The notes beneath the pieces are model-generated. The model did not search any database. It was given only the letters and a program-made list of their open reading frames with translations, and was not told the origin of the DNA. From Iris pallida (Eukaryota; Streptophyta; Magnoliopsida; Asparagales; Iridaceae), in NCBI GenBank assembly GCA_029216955.1, contig JANAVB010023996.1, positions 18,864,742-18,928,741 on the forward strand: a stretch of 64,000 nucleotides of DNA. The letters run 5' to 3'. Below are positions 10,480-22,126 of the stretch, piece after piece (the stretch's first letter is position 1; each line of letters opens with the position of its first letter). The position numbers were made by a program, and so were the translations under genes.

Positions 10480-11690
10480 CTGCTCTTCTGCTCAATGCAT
10501 CAGCAACTACGATGGCCTTTCCAAGATGATACTGCAGGTTGATGTCATAATCCACTAGTAACTCTAGCCATCTTCTCTAAGGCATGTTAAGATCCTTCTA
10601 GGTAAACACATACTTAAGACTATTGTGGTCGGTAAAAATTTCTACCCGATCTTCATACAAATAATGGCTCCGAAGCTTGAGTGCGAAAACCACCGCTGCT
10701 AACTCCAAGTCATGGGTCAGGTAATTTCTCTCATCATCACAAAGCTGACATTACGCATAACTACTACCTTGCCATGTTGTATTAAGACGTATTCTAATCC
10801 TCTGCCTGAAGCATCACAATAAACTAAAAATCCTCCAGTCCTATCTAAGAACGTGAGAATGGGTCTCGTCATTAATCCTTACTTCAACTTCTCGAATAAA
10901 CTCTGATACTTTGCTGTCCACGCAAACTGCACATTCTTGCAGGTCAACTGCGTCAAGGGTGCTGAAATCCGTGCAAAGTCTGATTTGAACCATCGATATC
11001 CACGCAAACTGCAAACTTCAGCAACGGTACAGGATACTGGCCATGTCTCTATAGCTACTATCTTTTGGAGGTCCACTTCTAGTCCACCTCTAGTGATGAT
11101 GTGACCTAAGTATGAAATACGATCAAGGAAAAATTTGTACTTACTGAACTTCACATACAACGGGTGCTCTTTGAGAATCTGAAGGACTACTCGAAGATGT
11201 TGCTCACACTCTGCTTCACTCTTGCTATAGACCAAGATATCGTCTATAAACACTATCAAAAATTGATCCAAATAAGGCATGAATATGTGATTCATGAGAT
11301 CCATGAATACTGTTGGCGCATTGGTCGCTCCGAATGGTATAGCGAGAAACTTCCAATGTCCATATCTAGATCTGAATGCCATCTTTGGGTTGTCTTACTC
11401 TCTGACTCTGATCTGATGGTACCTCGATCGTAAGTCAATCTTCGAGAATATTGTCGCTCTACTGAGTTGATCGAATAAATCATCTATCCTTGGTAGATGA
11501 TATCTGTTCTCGATTGTTACAGAATTTAAGGTACGATAATTAATACATAATCTTGACGTACCATTTTTCTTTTTTATAAGAAGCATCGGGGCTCCCTAAG
11601 GTGATCCACTAGCATGAGTGAATCCTTTTGTTCTGAGTTCTTCAATCGTCTTGTACAGGATCACCAATTTTGATGGTGTCATTCTGTAGA
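10480..11690 (-). pseudogene. pol: Reverse transcriptase and RNase H of minus-strand gypsy
   Basis: RT blocks: [20 protein letters not shown] (about 11584-11525), [20 protein letters not shown], then [18 protein letters not shown] with the FIDD form of the catalytic motif usual in this lineage (about 11260-11207). LGHIITRGGLEVD follows. RNase H shows CDASGRGLEYVL (about 10820-10785), [29 protein letters not shown], and ends in [16 protein letters not shown] (about 10535-10490). Frameshifts near 11400 and stops in RNase H make it non-functional. Confidence 0.9.
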
Positions 11691-11967
11691 CACCCTCTGA
11701 TACTGGTACCGTCCTTGGAATCAAATCAATGGTGAACTATATTTTTCTCTCTGGCGGCATGCCTGGAAGCTCTTCGGAAAATACGTCAGAAAATTCTTCA
11801 ACTACTCTGGAAAACTAAAATGTTTTTGCTACTGCCATCCACAAGATTGGTGGAGAAGGTTCTACTTTGCCTCTCGAAAATGAAAACTCTTTTTTGTCGG
11901 AAATACCAAAAATAATCTTGCCAACATGGTAGTCTATTCTTGCATATTGATCCTTCAACCAATCCAT

Positions 11968-12273
11968 TCATAGGACCACATTATAGTCGTCCATTGAAAA
12001 TTCTATCAGTCTAGCGGGAAACTCTCTACCGCTAACTATGATTCGACACAAAAAAAAGACTCTATCTACTCCGATAAGACCGTTACTAGTAAGTATATTA
12101 AGCCTTACTGATAATGACTCAGGCACCAGTCCTATCCGTATTGCAAATCGTGTAGACATAAATGAATGCGATGCACCGAAATCAAATAATACTGATGCTA
12201 GAAAAGGGTTGACGAGAATGGTACCTGCCACCACCTCACCTGATGCCGATTCTTCTGCCACGGTCAGAGACAT
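11968..12273 (-). pseudogene. pro: Protease of minus-strand gypsy
   Basis: The retropepsin segment reads VLFDFGASHSFMS: the catalytic Asp is kept but the usual DSG is DFG, which should lower or abolish activity. It ends DDYNVVL, which in the family continues into a MDWL motif; MDWL is found just past the stop near 11965. The region between this and RT (11700-11960) is frameshifted. Confidence 0.8.
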
Positions 12274-12299
12274 AGCTTGACTCTATCCCCTTGGTGCCG

Positions 12300-13693
12300 G
12301 TCCCCTATGCCGGTGACCTCTTTTCCTGCTCTGAATCTGAGCTTGGACCTGAACATACTGTTAAGCCTGAGGCAACAATAGCCTCAGAGGCTGGTACTGC
12401 TGCTGCACTAGTGCTGGTCCCCTAACCGATGGATTGGTTAGGGTTGACGAGGATGAACTGGCTCTATACGGACAGGAACCTATCATGTAGTTCGGTGTCC
12501 CATAAGCCAAGCATAATCCTTGTGCTCTACGACACTCTGAAATCTTGTATCCATGCTTCTAACAATAAGAGCAGTCCATTGTGGAATATTGCTTCTGCTT
12601 CTGTTGCTGAGGGTATGTCGGAGTCGAGTGTTGAACCAACAAAACTGTGGTGGCCCTCCTAGGAGCTCAAATGGTCAAAGCCCTAGTTGTCGGGGCTGGT
12701 GTTGATGACTGAGACAACTATCCATGAGGCCTCTTCCGTCTAGTAGTTCGATCTACTATCCTCTGTGATGTATATTCATGCCTCCTGGTCGCTCTTAAAA
12801 TAGCATCAAAGGTCTGGTGCTCAAACTACTCTACTGCAAGAATGATCTCTAGGTGGAGTCCATACTGGAATTGCTGCGCTCGGTCCAATTCGGTCGCCAC
12901 CAAGGTGAAAGCAAACCGACTAAGCCTAGAAAACTTGGCCGCATATCCATCGACCATCCTTTCCATCTGCTTGAGATTGCTAAACCTTGTCTGCAGATCA
13001 TACGATCTATCGCATCAAAGTACTTCGTCTGAAACTTGTCACTGAATATCGCCCACAAGACAGGCATCACCAAAACAACTACTAGCATCGTCCACCAATT
13101 GCGGGCTAAGTCCAATAATTGTAGGCGCACAACAACCACCTTCTCTTCCTATAAAATTTGAGCTACCTCCAGAATAACCTCTATATCCTGAAGCCAAGCA
13201 TCAACAGCAATAGCATCTTCACTGCCGTCAAAGAAGGGAGGGTTCAGGCGTTTGAAGCTGTTAGCCGTAATGTTCCCTTGTTAACCAACTCCGCCCAAGA
13301 CTGCTTGTACTGCCTGTTGTAGGGCATCGTTCCGACGATCTTGTGATGCAAGCAAGTCTCAGATAAGTCCTATCAGGACTCTATTGTCATGCTCTGCAGG
13401 CTGGGCTGGATGAATTGGTGGCTCTGGATCCCCGAAAGGCATGACTTGGGATGCTGCCCCTGAGTGCTGGGCTTGGTCCTCAGGTTGCGATTGGTTCACT
13501 TGTTATTGCTGGTTCTCTGGAGGTGCTCCACCAGGCTGATAGGTAGGACCAGAAATAATACCACTGAAGAAATAACATGGAGAAAAATAAGGAAGGACCA
13601 AAATATATCAAGGATAAAGCACCTAATCATGTCATGATTCAGGAAGATTAGAAAGCACGAGTAGAGATCAAAGGCAAATGCTGATTGAGACAT
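12300..13693 (-). pseudogene. gag: gag of minus-strand gypsy, interrupted at N-terminus
   Basis: The gag core at about 13250-12850 shows LNPPFFDGSEDA, AWLQDIEVILEVAQ and LARNWW, the usual retrotransposon gag spacing. Two Cys-rich knuckles are visible near 12578-12478 (CSYC.KHGYKISEC and a second C..Y....M..C). Multiple stops and frameshifts. Upstream of about 13540 the frame ends in a T-rich stretch followed by TTCTTCAG, a possible 3' splice site (weak). Element 3 begins 44 bases further on. Confidence 0.75.
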
Positions 13694-13732
13694 CTAAGGG
13701 CTCAGCCAGCAGATCATCAATCGCGTCCTCCG

Positions 13733-13737
13733 TCGCT
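13733..13737. other. Possible target-site duplication of element 3 (left copy)
   Basis: GTCGC precedes TGTAATCCCCC. The matching copy would lie beyond the window, so this is untested. Confidence 0.35.
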
Positions 13738-16266
13738 GTAATCCCCCAAAATTTTGGAGGATTTTTTCTCTTTTTATCACTATTTAAAATTTGCTCAAAT
13801 AAACTTTTAGTATATATTTTTTATAAATATAATCCATGTCATGCTTAAATTTGGTTATGCACACTGACTAGACTATATGGCACGGCTGGTGCAGGCAAGT
13901 GCGTTGACCAGCATAATAGCTGTAGGTGTCGTTGGATTTACCTTATTTGAATTTTTGGTTGTTTAAATTCATTAAATCGTATCACAATTATTCCACGTTT
14001 TAATATTAATTATTTATTATTTATTTGGTTGTGAAAACTAATTATTGCTTGTAAATAATAACTGTAGTAATATGTACATCTCAAAGGCCCCCTTTATTTG
14101 TTGCTATAAGTATAAATTACTATTTTCATTATAATCCTTATTATTCTTTTTATTCTTATTATTACTATTAATAATAATAATAACATCGTTATTTTGGGTA
14201 TTTGTAATTTCTTTAGAAAATGATTTTTTTTAAAATACAGGTACGTATATTTTTTTACTAAAAAATATCTTCAAATAAAGTTTAGAAATTTTTAAATTTT
14301 TTATTCTCAAAATTTTTGGTTAAAATTAGGATATTTAATTTACCTTTTTATATATATCATAAAAAATAAAAAATAAAAAAGAAGAAAAAAAAGAAGAAGA
14401 GAGCATTGAGAGTACTGTTCCTATAAACAGTACTCTTCATACCCGACCCTTACTCGAGCAATAGGGGATATAGGGATCGACCCAAATCGAAACCTCTATG
14501 CAAGGATTTGAATCCTCGGTAATCCTAATCAAAATCTTTTTAGGATTACACTAAAAACTGGTATGATCGGATTAAATATGATTCTCACATGATTTAGATC
14601 CCAGTATTCAACCGTAAGGTCTCCCTCAGATGTTTATTCGAAACACCACACAAACCCCTAAAACTCTTCCCCGTGACTTCGTGTAGCGACCCCGGAGTAA
14701 CCTTCGACTTCTGGCAGCCTAACACCGTCGCCTGGATCGCCTGCATGCAGCCCAAGTCGTCGACGATCACCGGAGGTTCGAGAAACATAAATACCTCTGT
14801 TTTTGAACCTACTCTAAGTACCCAACTTCGCTGCTATATTTCTTCCCATTTATTCTATCAATACTTGATCTAGAAATTCCTACTGAAAGTTGACATGACC
14901 CGCTGCAAACCCTAGCAATTAGAATTGGTAATAGATAATTAGGATACCCTTTAAATCGACACGAAGTCGACGGAAATCTGTTTAAAAACAGAGCGTCATA
15001 GCAGTTAAAAACCCCTACTTGGAAGACATTTTTTGGACTTAATACTAAGAGTTTTCAAAAACCAATTTTAAATAGTTATAGACAACATATACGAGATTCA
15101 AACCCTTTTTGTATTTCTCGATTTCATCAATTGTGTACCAAGTTATTTGATTTCAAAATTTGAGAAAAACTTGTGTTCAAAAACTAAATTTTTAAAAAAT
15201 CTCCCCAATACGGCGTGCGTCCTGACAAACCGGGTGACGTGGTCGAATACTATACGTATCGAAAGACGCGTATGGATATTGTCGACGTGTGGGAACATAC
15301 GGAACTCGATTTCGTTGCGTGTGCGCGACGAAATCAGTACGTATTCGTCAAGATACCTCCGTATCGACACTTTGCAAACTAGTCCATAACTTTGTGCACG
15401 TTCGTCATATCAAGACGAAACTCATGCCATCAAGACCGTATCATTTTTCTGGTCCTGTACTCTAAGTTTGGTCCGAATCTGAGAAGGTCGACCAGAATGC
15501 CATTTTGGCGTGCCCGTAATCCCCTCTAACAGGCAAAATTATGCACGGTCCGCCGAAATTCAACTTTGGATGTACGGTTGGGTTCATCTCCTCAAACTAG
15601 AACCCTAGACATATAGCTTAATAACTTTAGAGACCGTAGGTACCGACACGCGTTTCGGTGCAAAACGGGTCCAACGGCGGACATCGTTTTGACTCGAAAT
15701 TACGATTTTGTCCCTATTCCAGAATTGGACTTTTGGACAGGCGTTTCCTAGTTATATCTTTTATACCAAACACGTTCGTTACGTTTGTTTCAGCATCCGA
15801 AGCTCTTTGTGGATTTTGACTTTCGTGCTGACGATTCTGACTGTTGGATTTGCTACATCTTGCACCACCCTCAGGCAAGATACCTTGCCATTTGTTGTCT
15901 ATTTACTTTAGCTTATATTTTATGCATTTACTTATTATTTACTTTCTGTAAAATAAACTGTGATAAATGGCATAATTTGATAGAATCTTACTGTTTAGTT
16001 CTATTTCCTGCTATGTACTATTTTCTTACACATTGAACTTAGATTTTAGGGACCACCCTTTGTTTGTTGCATTCATAGACCTTGACACATTTGTACCATA
16101 TTGTTACGTGTCGTATATAGAACTCGAAAATGCGTGACTGGCTGGCAATTGGTACGTATAAGCCGTGCGATAGGAATAACCGCTAATAGGATTTGCATGA
16201 TTAGTTTTACTTAGCGGTTAATAGAGGCTCTATGTTGTGGATATAACATATTAGGCATTCGACGGG
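13738..16266 (+). repeat. Element 3, 5' LTR, left piece
   Basis: Begins TGTAATCCCCCAAAATTT, a common gypsy LTR start. It shares modules with the LARD LTR: TATGGCACGG near 13878 (compare 41132), and a module of about 500 bases at 15180-15740 (compare 42890-43430) with GTGCACGTTCGTCA, CACGGTCCGCCG, ACGGTTGGGTTC and CCAGAATTGGAC in the same order. No ORF. It is interrupted at 16266 by the Tat element and resumes at 61666. Rejoined length about 3.6 kb. Confidence 0.75.
16262..16266. other. Target-site duplication of Tat element (left)
   Basis: ACGGG; right copy GCGGG at 61661-61665, 4 of 5 bases identical. Confidence 0.55.
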
Positions 16267-17281
16267 TGTTTGCCATTAAATATCAAAGACAGGTTTTACA
16301 AAAATACTAAAATTGATTGCAAACTCGCTTATACAAAGAAAAGCCTAAAAAGAAATCCTAGGAAACAATCTAAGTACAATTGTTTAGTTTTTGACTCTGG
16401 GGGGGGCGACGGTGGAGGCTCAGAAAAGTGTATCAACCCTGCCTTACTCATTGGACTATCCGATGCACTCTTTAGCTCTTGAAAAAATTGTATTTCGAAG
16501 GTTGCCAGCCTTTTACAGGGGTGTGGCACCCTGCTATTTATAATGATAGGTGTTTTGAGCCGCATAGATGGCCCGTGGCCACATGGCTAAACAGCAGGTG
16601 AAGACCCACTCTTTAGCCGCCAGCTGGCAATTTGTTGGGATTTTGTTATAGCAAATATGGGTGGTTGAGACTTGGTCAGCCTGCCACGTGTCCTATCGCA
16701 GGATAGAAATTATTTTGAGCCATATGAGTCTCTCAGTTTTCGGCCATATTGGGCCGCATAAGACTCATGCGGCTTAAGTCACAGCCTTCCTTAGTCCGCA
16801 TGTAGTTTAAGGACTTTTGAGCCGCATAGATTCTGTATTTTGGGCCATATAAAGCTCATACGGCTTAGCTTACAGTCACCCTTGGTCATATGAAGCTCAG
16901 AGACTTTAAGGCCGCATATGTTTGAGCCGCATAAGGTTCATGCGGCTTGGGTAGCAATCCTTCTAGTCGCATGACTATGTCTAAGCACATGAACCATGTT
17001 TTCAGTGACATGACATTTTATCTGATCACGTCTTATCTTTTTGTCAGAGTATCAGAGCTGTCATTTTTGTCAGGTTTGACAGAATTTGTCAGCTTCATCG
17101 GACGGACTGATCAACTTGGCCGTATATCTTTCTTCTGCGGCTCGAATCAGTCTGGTTGTCGACGGACAGCATAGGGTGCTGAATCTGTCATACGGCTCTC
17201 CTTTATGCGGACCAGTTTGGCCCAAAGTACTTTGCGGCAAATTGTAACCCACATAAACCCCATATTTTCTATGCTTCTTCA
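16267..17281 (-). repeat. Left (3') LTR of Tat element
   Basis: Plus-strand start TGTTTGCCATTAAATATC matches the right copy at 60648; both run in parallel to ...CTATGCTTCTTCA (right copy degenerate at the last bases). On the minus strand it starts TGAAGAAG and ends GCAAACA. It contains many GCCGCAT/ATGCGGC motifs in both orientations. TATAAATA on the minus strand is at 16535-16542. Confidence 0.85.
16535..16542 (-). promoter_or_regulatory. TATA box of Tat LTR (left copy)
   Basis: TATAAATA on the minus strand followed by GCAGGGTGCCAC; the equivalent in the right LTR is at 60914-60921. Confidence 0.7.
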
Positions 17282-17292
17282 AGACCCCTTTC
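17282..17292 (-). promoter_or_regulatory. Polypurine tract of Tat element
   Basis: GAAAGGGGTCT on the minus strand lies directly before the LTR start TGAAGAAG, which fixes the element's orientation. Confidence 0.65.
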
Positions 17293-17718
17293 AAAGTTTT
17301 CAAATTACAAATTTAGAATACTTTGAATAAGAAGCATGGAGATATGTCAAGCCGCAGGGAGTCTTCAAGTCAGGAGAGACCTTTAGTCGCAGGGAGATCT
17401 TGAGCCGCATGGAAATTTTGAGCCACAGGAAAATCTTGAGCAGCAGGGAAATTTTGAGCCGCAGAGAGACCCCATCCAGCTGCCAGCTGTCACTTCTGTA
17501 TTTAATTTCTTGATTCGGTTTTGGATTTGGGTTCTCTGTTCGAGATAAAGCCGACAGTTACTAGGGATAAAATCCCCAAACGTCTTTATTATCTTTAATG
17601 ATCTCAAAAATCGAAGCGGCACTCTTCAGAAACTCTATAAATATGGGTCACTTGGAGAGGGATTTTTCTCTTTCACTTTTTTCTCTTTCGTCTTCATCTT
17701 TTTGTCTCAATTTTTTCC
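17293..17718 (+). promoter_or_regulatory. Promoter and leader of antisense PMD-like gene
   Basis: Between the Tat 3' LTR and the first ATG. It contains imperfect repeats of GAGCCGCAGGGAAATTTT-type units (17350-17470), TATAAATA at 17636-17643, and a CT-rich leader (17670-17716) typical of plant 5' UTRs, leading into ATG at 17719. The promoter faces into the element, against gag. Confidence 0.6.
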
Positions 17719-17773
17719 ATGGCTCCAAAAGCTTCCAAGTCTACTGGTGTTGCGGCCAAAGGGAAGGGACTTG
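17719..17773 (+). pseudogene. Antisense PMD-like gene, exon 1, 5' part
   Basis: Starts MAPKASKSTGVAAKGKGL after a TATA box and CT-rich leader. Cut within codon 19 by the Tekay insertion; the frame resumes exactly at 39695 once one copy of the ACTTG duplication is removed. The short Lys-rich start could be a nuclear signal, but this is a guess. Confidence 0.6.
17769..17773. other. Target-site duplication of Tekay element (left)
   Basis: ACTTG, identical to 39690-39694. Confidence 0.9.
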
Positions 17774-20700
17774 TGTCACTACCACTTTTCTAGCTTAAGG
17801 GTATTTTGATCATTTTCAAAATTTTGGAATTAATTTGGAATTATTCTGTATTATTTAGATTTATTAGAATTAATATGATTTTTAGTGATTTTTAGTATAA
17901 TTGATTTTGGTGTTCTAGTGGACTTTGACTTATGTTGACTTTGGAGACTAACCTAGTGGCCAACCTAGGTCAGGACTATGTGATTAGGATATGGAAGCCT
18001 AGGTTTGACATAAGTTAGTGATATTAACCCATTAGAATTTATTTTGGGAAAATAGGATTTAGATTGATTAAGGAATGGCTTGTGAAATCAAAGTCATTTT
18101 ATGACTTAAAGGCTTAATGGCCCATAGGTCCACACCCCTTGAACCAAACCCTAACCCTAAAAATCTGGTCGGCCACTATGGTCTCCCCCTTCCTATTTAT
18201 ATGCTCCTAAATTTTAGGGCTAGCCTCCATTGGGATTTGTGCAAGTTTTGGAAGAGGTGAGCCTCCATCTTTGTAAAATCATATAAAATCCATTTCAACT
18301 CCATTTTCCTCCAAATAAATTGCATTAGGACCTAACTTTCCTGTTCTTTCTGTTTGTGTAAGAATATTTCAGAGTAGGCACAATTTGAGGGAGTTTGGTG
18401 GCTTGAGGAACTCTTTCCATTTGGAGATTTTAACCCTTGGTTCATCAATAGGTATAATCTATTATACTCCATGTAAATTTCGTTAAAATTCATTTCTAGG
18501 ATGCCCTAACCCTAACCTAACAGCAGGATAGGCTAACCCTAGAATTTGAACCCATTTCGTGTCCGTATCGGACACGTATCAACGTGTATAGGAACGTGTT
18601 CGACGAAATTCCTCAAAGGGCATTTCGTTTGATTTTGTGATTTATGTTTGAATAAAAAAATCGATATTCACCTCGCTTATGCATTCCTTGGGCACTGAGC
18701 ACGATTTTGTGTCGGGTTGAGTCGACACGGGCGCGTGGACACGCGGTCGCGCGCGCGCGCACGCTGGCAGGTTGATGCCCTGCTACTCGGGTGCATTTTC
18801 TCAGTGCACACAGCGTTTGAGCCCACGAAACTTGACACTTGTGTCGTTCTCATGACTGACACGAGAACCCCAGGCTGACACGAACCCTCGTGTCGTATCG
18901 GACACGCATTGGCCTGTGCACGTGTCGCGTACTTTGTATACCAGTGTTTAGAGTTTGTGTTCTGTGTTTTAATTGATTTTAATGCTTGTAAATTATGTTT
19001 TAACTTACTAAATAGATCCTAAATATAATATATATTATGTGTTAGATTTAGTTTCCATATTAGTTTAGGTTTTGTTTAGAATTGTGGTTCGATTGAGGGT
19101 TGGAATGGCATTTCTGATACACTGTACTGATACATGGTTTTCCATTTGTTTTCCTAATTCTAATTCCCTGTTTTGTTTATGTTTTCAACTGATTATGGTC
19201 CCTACATGTTATAATCCATGTTAACTAAGTTTCTAAATTCAAATATGGACTTTTGATTGTGAGAATGGGATATTAGCATTTGGTTTGGTTTTCTAATTGG
19301 CTAATAACCTGAAATTGAATGTTCAATATACCTGAGTTTTCCTTATATTTGATTGCAATGTTGTCCTTCTTTAAAACCTGATATGGGATGTTGTATTAAA
19401 CTGAGATTCATTGTTAGAACCTGAACTAGTTCCCTTCCTTTCTAATCAATGTTGTTGTTAACTGTTAATTTAAAAACCTGAGAATAGGTTGTTGGCTAAT
19501 GGGTGGTTTCAAATATGTGTATACCTGAATTGATTCCCTTTCATTTTTCGAAATATGTATAAACCTGAGATTCCAGTTTTCCTATTTTTGAACTGTTGTT
19601 AACTGCTAAGAAACCTGAGATTGGGGTTGTGTTAATTAATATATTGCATTCCCATTTCCTTAGTTTATGATTTGAATTCCCATTTTCTTAAAACTGTGAA
19701 ATGATTTATTGAATGTTCATTTCTTCCAAAAACTTGAGATTGGTAGGGACTGTTTCCTTTCATTTCAAATACTAGTAACCTGTGAATGAATGTTAGTTTA
19801 ATTCTTAAAACTGTAAATTGTTTTTCTGGGTTCAATTTGAACTGGGAATGAGGCTATAACCTGGGATAGTAATCCCTCTAACTGAACTGAGATGAATTGG
19901 GTTGGTTCTTCTTTCTAAGACTATTTTTATTTGTAAAATCTGAGATTTTGGCATTGAGCCAATGGTTTGTTTCCTCACTGATTTCCCAGGTTGGGACTTT
20001 AGCCACTGTTTCTCATTTCCTCACTGTTTTGTCTCACATTCTCACTGGCACATTGACAAACCCACACACAGGAACACTTATCTACTGTCAAATATTGCAC
20101 ACACACATGTATCACTGTTATTCTTATTCCTGTGACACTCTCAAGTCACACACCCTATCACCCTCTTTCACACACACTGGAATGTTCATGTGTCCCCTCT
20201 CTCCTTTTCTATGTATGTATATAATATATATGCATTGTGATATATATACAAGTTCCTATATTATATAGTGTTGTACTTATATATATTAGTTATATATATG
20301 AATGTGTGTAAAAGTATTCTATATATGATATAGAGTATGGGTGATATTGTATAGTGGCTATAGGTTATATGTATTCTTAATAGATTATATTAATATAGTA
20401 TTTTGTGTATTATTAGATATAGTCAATGTCATGTGGTTATGTGATTATGGTATGGTTAGGCATGGTATGCCTAGTTGGAATGTAGATTGACTGTTTAGGC
20501 TTATTAGACCTAGAATGGCTTATTAGACCTAGAATGGCTTGTTAGACCTAGATTAGACTAGTTGACTTAGGTTTGACTTGGTTGACCTAGTTTGACTTCT
20601 AGGTTTGACCAGATTTGACCAAGAGTAGACTTTGGTCTAGATTGACCTAGATTCATGTAGAATGCATTGTAGTATATTTTATTACTATTCTGGACTTGTT

Positions 20701-21879
20701 GTGACTTGTACTGTTCTAAATAGGAGCCAGACACCACTCCTCGGACAGTACTTTCATCTCGAACTTTCAATTAGCAGGAGAGTACATTCTCTGATCTTTT
20801 CATACCTGTCTGGACTATATTCTTGCTCTAGATTTCTCTACATGATGTTGACACGTATCTTCACGGATTAGTCCCATATGGATCCTTTCCTGAGATGTTG
20901 TCCCTCTACGGGTGCATCGGATATTTTATGTTTATGTACTTTATCATGTGCATCAGGTACTCCTTGTACTCGTACTAGTTCATGTTTTTACATGTTCTCA
21001 TGTGCTTTATCACGTGCCTCATGTACTACTCATTACATGAGTTCACGTATCTTAGTTGTATTCATGTGCTTATAACGTAACTTGAATGGATCCTTGTGTA
21101 TTGATTGGGGCGGGGTGAGTAGAATTGGTTATGTGATCATTATCCCCAGTAGCTGTATAAATGTGCCTCCTTATTTGTATTTATGTGCCCCTAAGCCGTT
21201 TACATAATCATATTATGCTCTAAATCACGTAGCCACTTACAGTCTCTACTATCATGTATTTACTTTCAGTTATAAAATATCTCCTGTTTACTCGTACTTC
21301 TATTCAGCAGTTCCTGTATTTTACTCTATTGCATGATTTATACTCCTAACCTGCTATGAACTGTTTGAGAGATATGTGCTCGTTCCCGTCCTGACTGGAC
21401 CTGTTGAAAATTTTACAGAGGACGAGGAGGAGGCCTGCTTAGACACTTATTATGGGACAGCCTTAGAGGACACTTGCGATCAGGACTTCTAGTCGGATCC
21501 CTTAGTAGTAGAGACAGTTGCTCCATAGTTAGCTTATCTTATTTTATAGTTTTTGGAGTTGAGTTGTATATATATTTGGCATCTATTTTATGTCTGGATG
21601 TTGTGGAGTTTATTATAGACACTTAGATCTCTCTTTTTATCTGTATTTCTTGTGGATTTGGATCTTGCATCTTATTATCTATCTATCTTCCTTTCATGTT
21701 CTACCTTAGCTGTGATTGAGATACATTCTGTTATGTCACCCCCATTCGGGGAGTATAACTGTTTATTACCTTAAACTGTTAGATGTTGTGACCTAGGACA
21801 GCGTTCTACCGTCGACACTGCGGCGTAGGCTGGACGTACCCACGTCTCGTGCCCTTACTCTAGGGTGCGGGTCGTGACA
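17774..21879 (+). repeat. 5' LTR of Tekay element
   Basis: Begins TGTCACTACCACTTTTC and ends GGGTGCGGGTCGTGACA. Contains TATTTATAT at 18194-18202, a CpG-rich block (18545-18930) with the palindrome GTGTCCGTATCGGACAC, a degenerate repeat region with AACCTGAGATT cores (19310-19900), and short direct repeats TTATTAGACCTAGAATGGC (20497-20560). No ORF of note. Confidence 0.95.
18194..18202 (+). promoter_or_regulatory. TATA-like box of Tekay LTR
   Basis: TATTTATAT downstream of CCGGCCACTATGG-like text; same arrangement in the 3' LTR at 36009-36017 and, more diverged, in the minus-strand LTR at about 8415. Confidence 0.55.
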
Positions 21880-21888
21880 CATTTTTAG

Positions 21889-21906
21889 TGGTGGCCCATG
21901 CAGGTC
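21889..21906 (+). promoter_or_regulatory. Primer-binding site of Tekay element (tRNA-Ile type)
   Basis: TGGTGGCCCATGCAGGTC begins nine bases after the LTR end. As I recall the plant tRNA-Ile(AAU) 3' end, ...ACCTGCATGGGCCACCA, 17 of 18 bases pair. Identical sites follow the LARD LTR (44594) and, with one change, the element 3 LTR (62731). Confidence 0.75.
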
Positions 21907-22126
21907 CAGGTTAGAAGTGTAGTGGTATTCGAACTAGAATATCACTGCAGCCTGCAGTAGAAATTAGTATATTTTTGAAGGTACTCAATCACACTAGAAA
22001 AACTCCTTATCAGATTCCGTATATTTATTTTGATGTTTATTGTCTTCCTTAGAAATTTAAACTGTCTTCCTTTGATTTTTCGATTCATTCTCAGTAATTG
22101 TTTCTTGTTTGATCTGTGTCTCCAGG
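21907..22126 (+). other. Leader of Tekay element
   Basis: Non-coding, T-rich, ends ...TGTGTCTCCAGG before the gag ATG at 22127. A splice acceptor is conceivable (CTCCAG) but no donor was identified. Confidence 0.5.

Larger units (their letters stand above)
9558..13737 (-). mobile_element. Minus-strand Ty3/gypsy chromovirus-like remnant
   Basis: gag, protease, RT, RNase H and integrase occur in gypsy order on the minus strand. Coding text is close in wording to the Tekay element at 22127-34980, so it is probably the same broad lineage. It lacks both LTRs and the integrase C-terminus: the left end is cut by an LTR inserted at 9557/9558, the right end by element 3 at 13738. It is the oldest layer here apart from flanking DNA. 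Confidence 0.85.

Noticed and set aside
15143..15389. 75-80 codon ORFs in the element 3 LTR on both strands
   Set aside because: They fall in the CpG-rich LTR module shared with the LARD and are not conserved as protein there.
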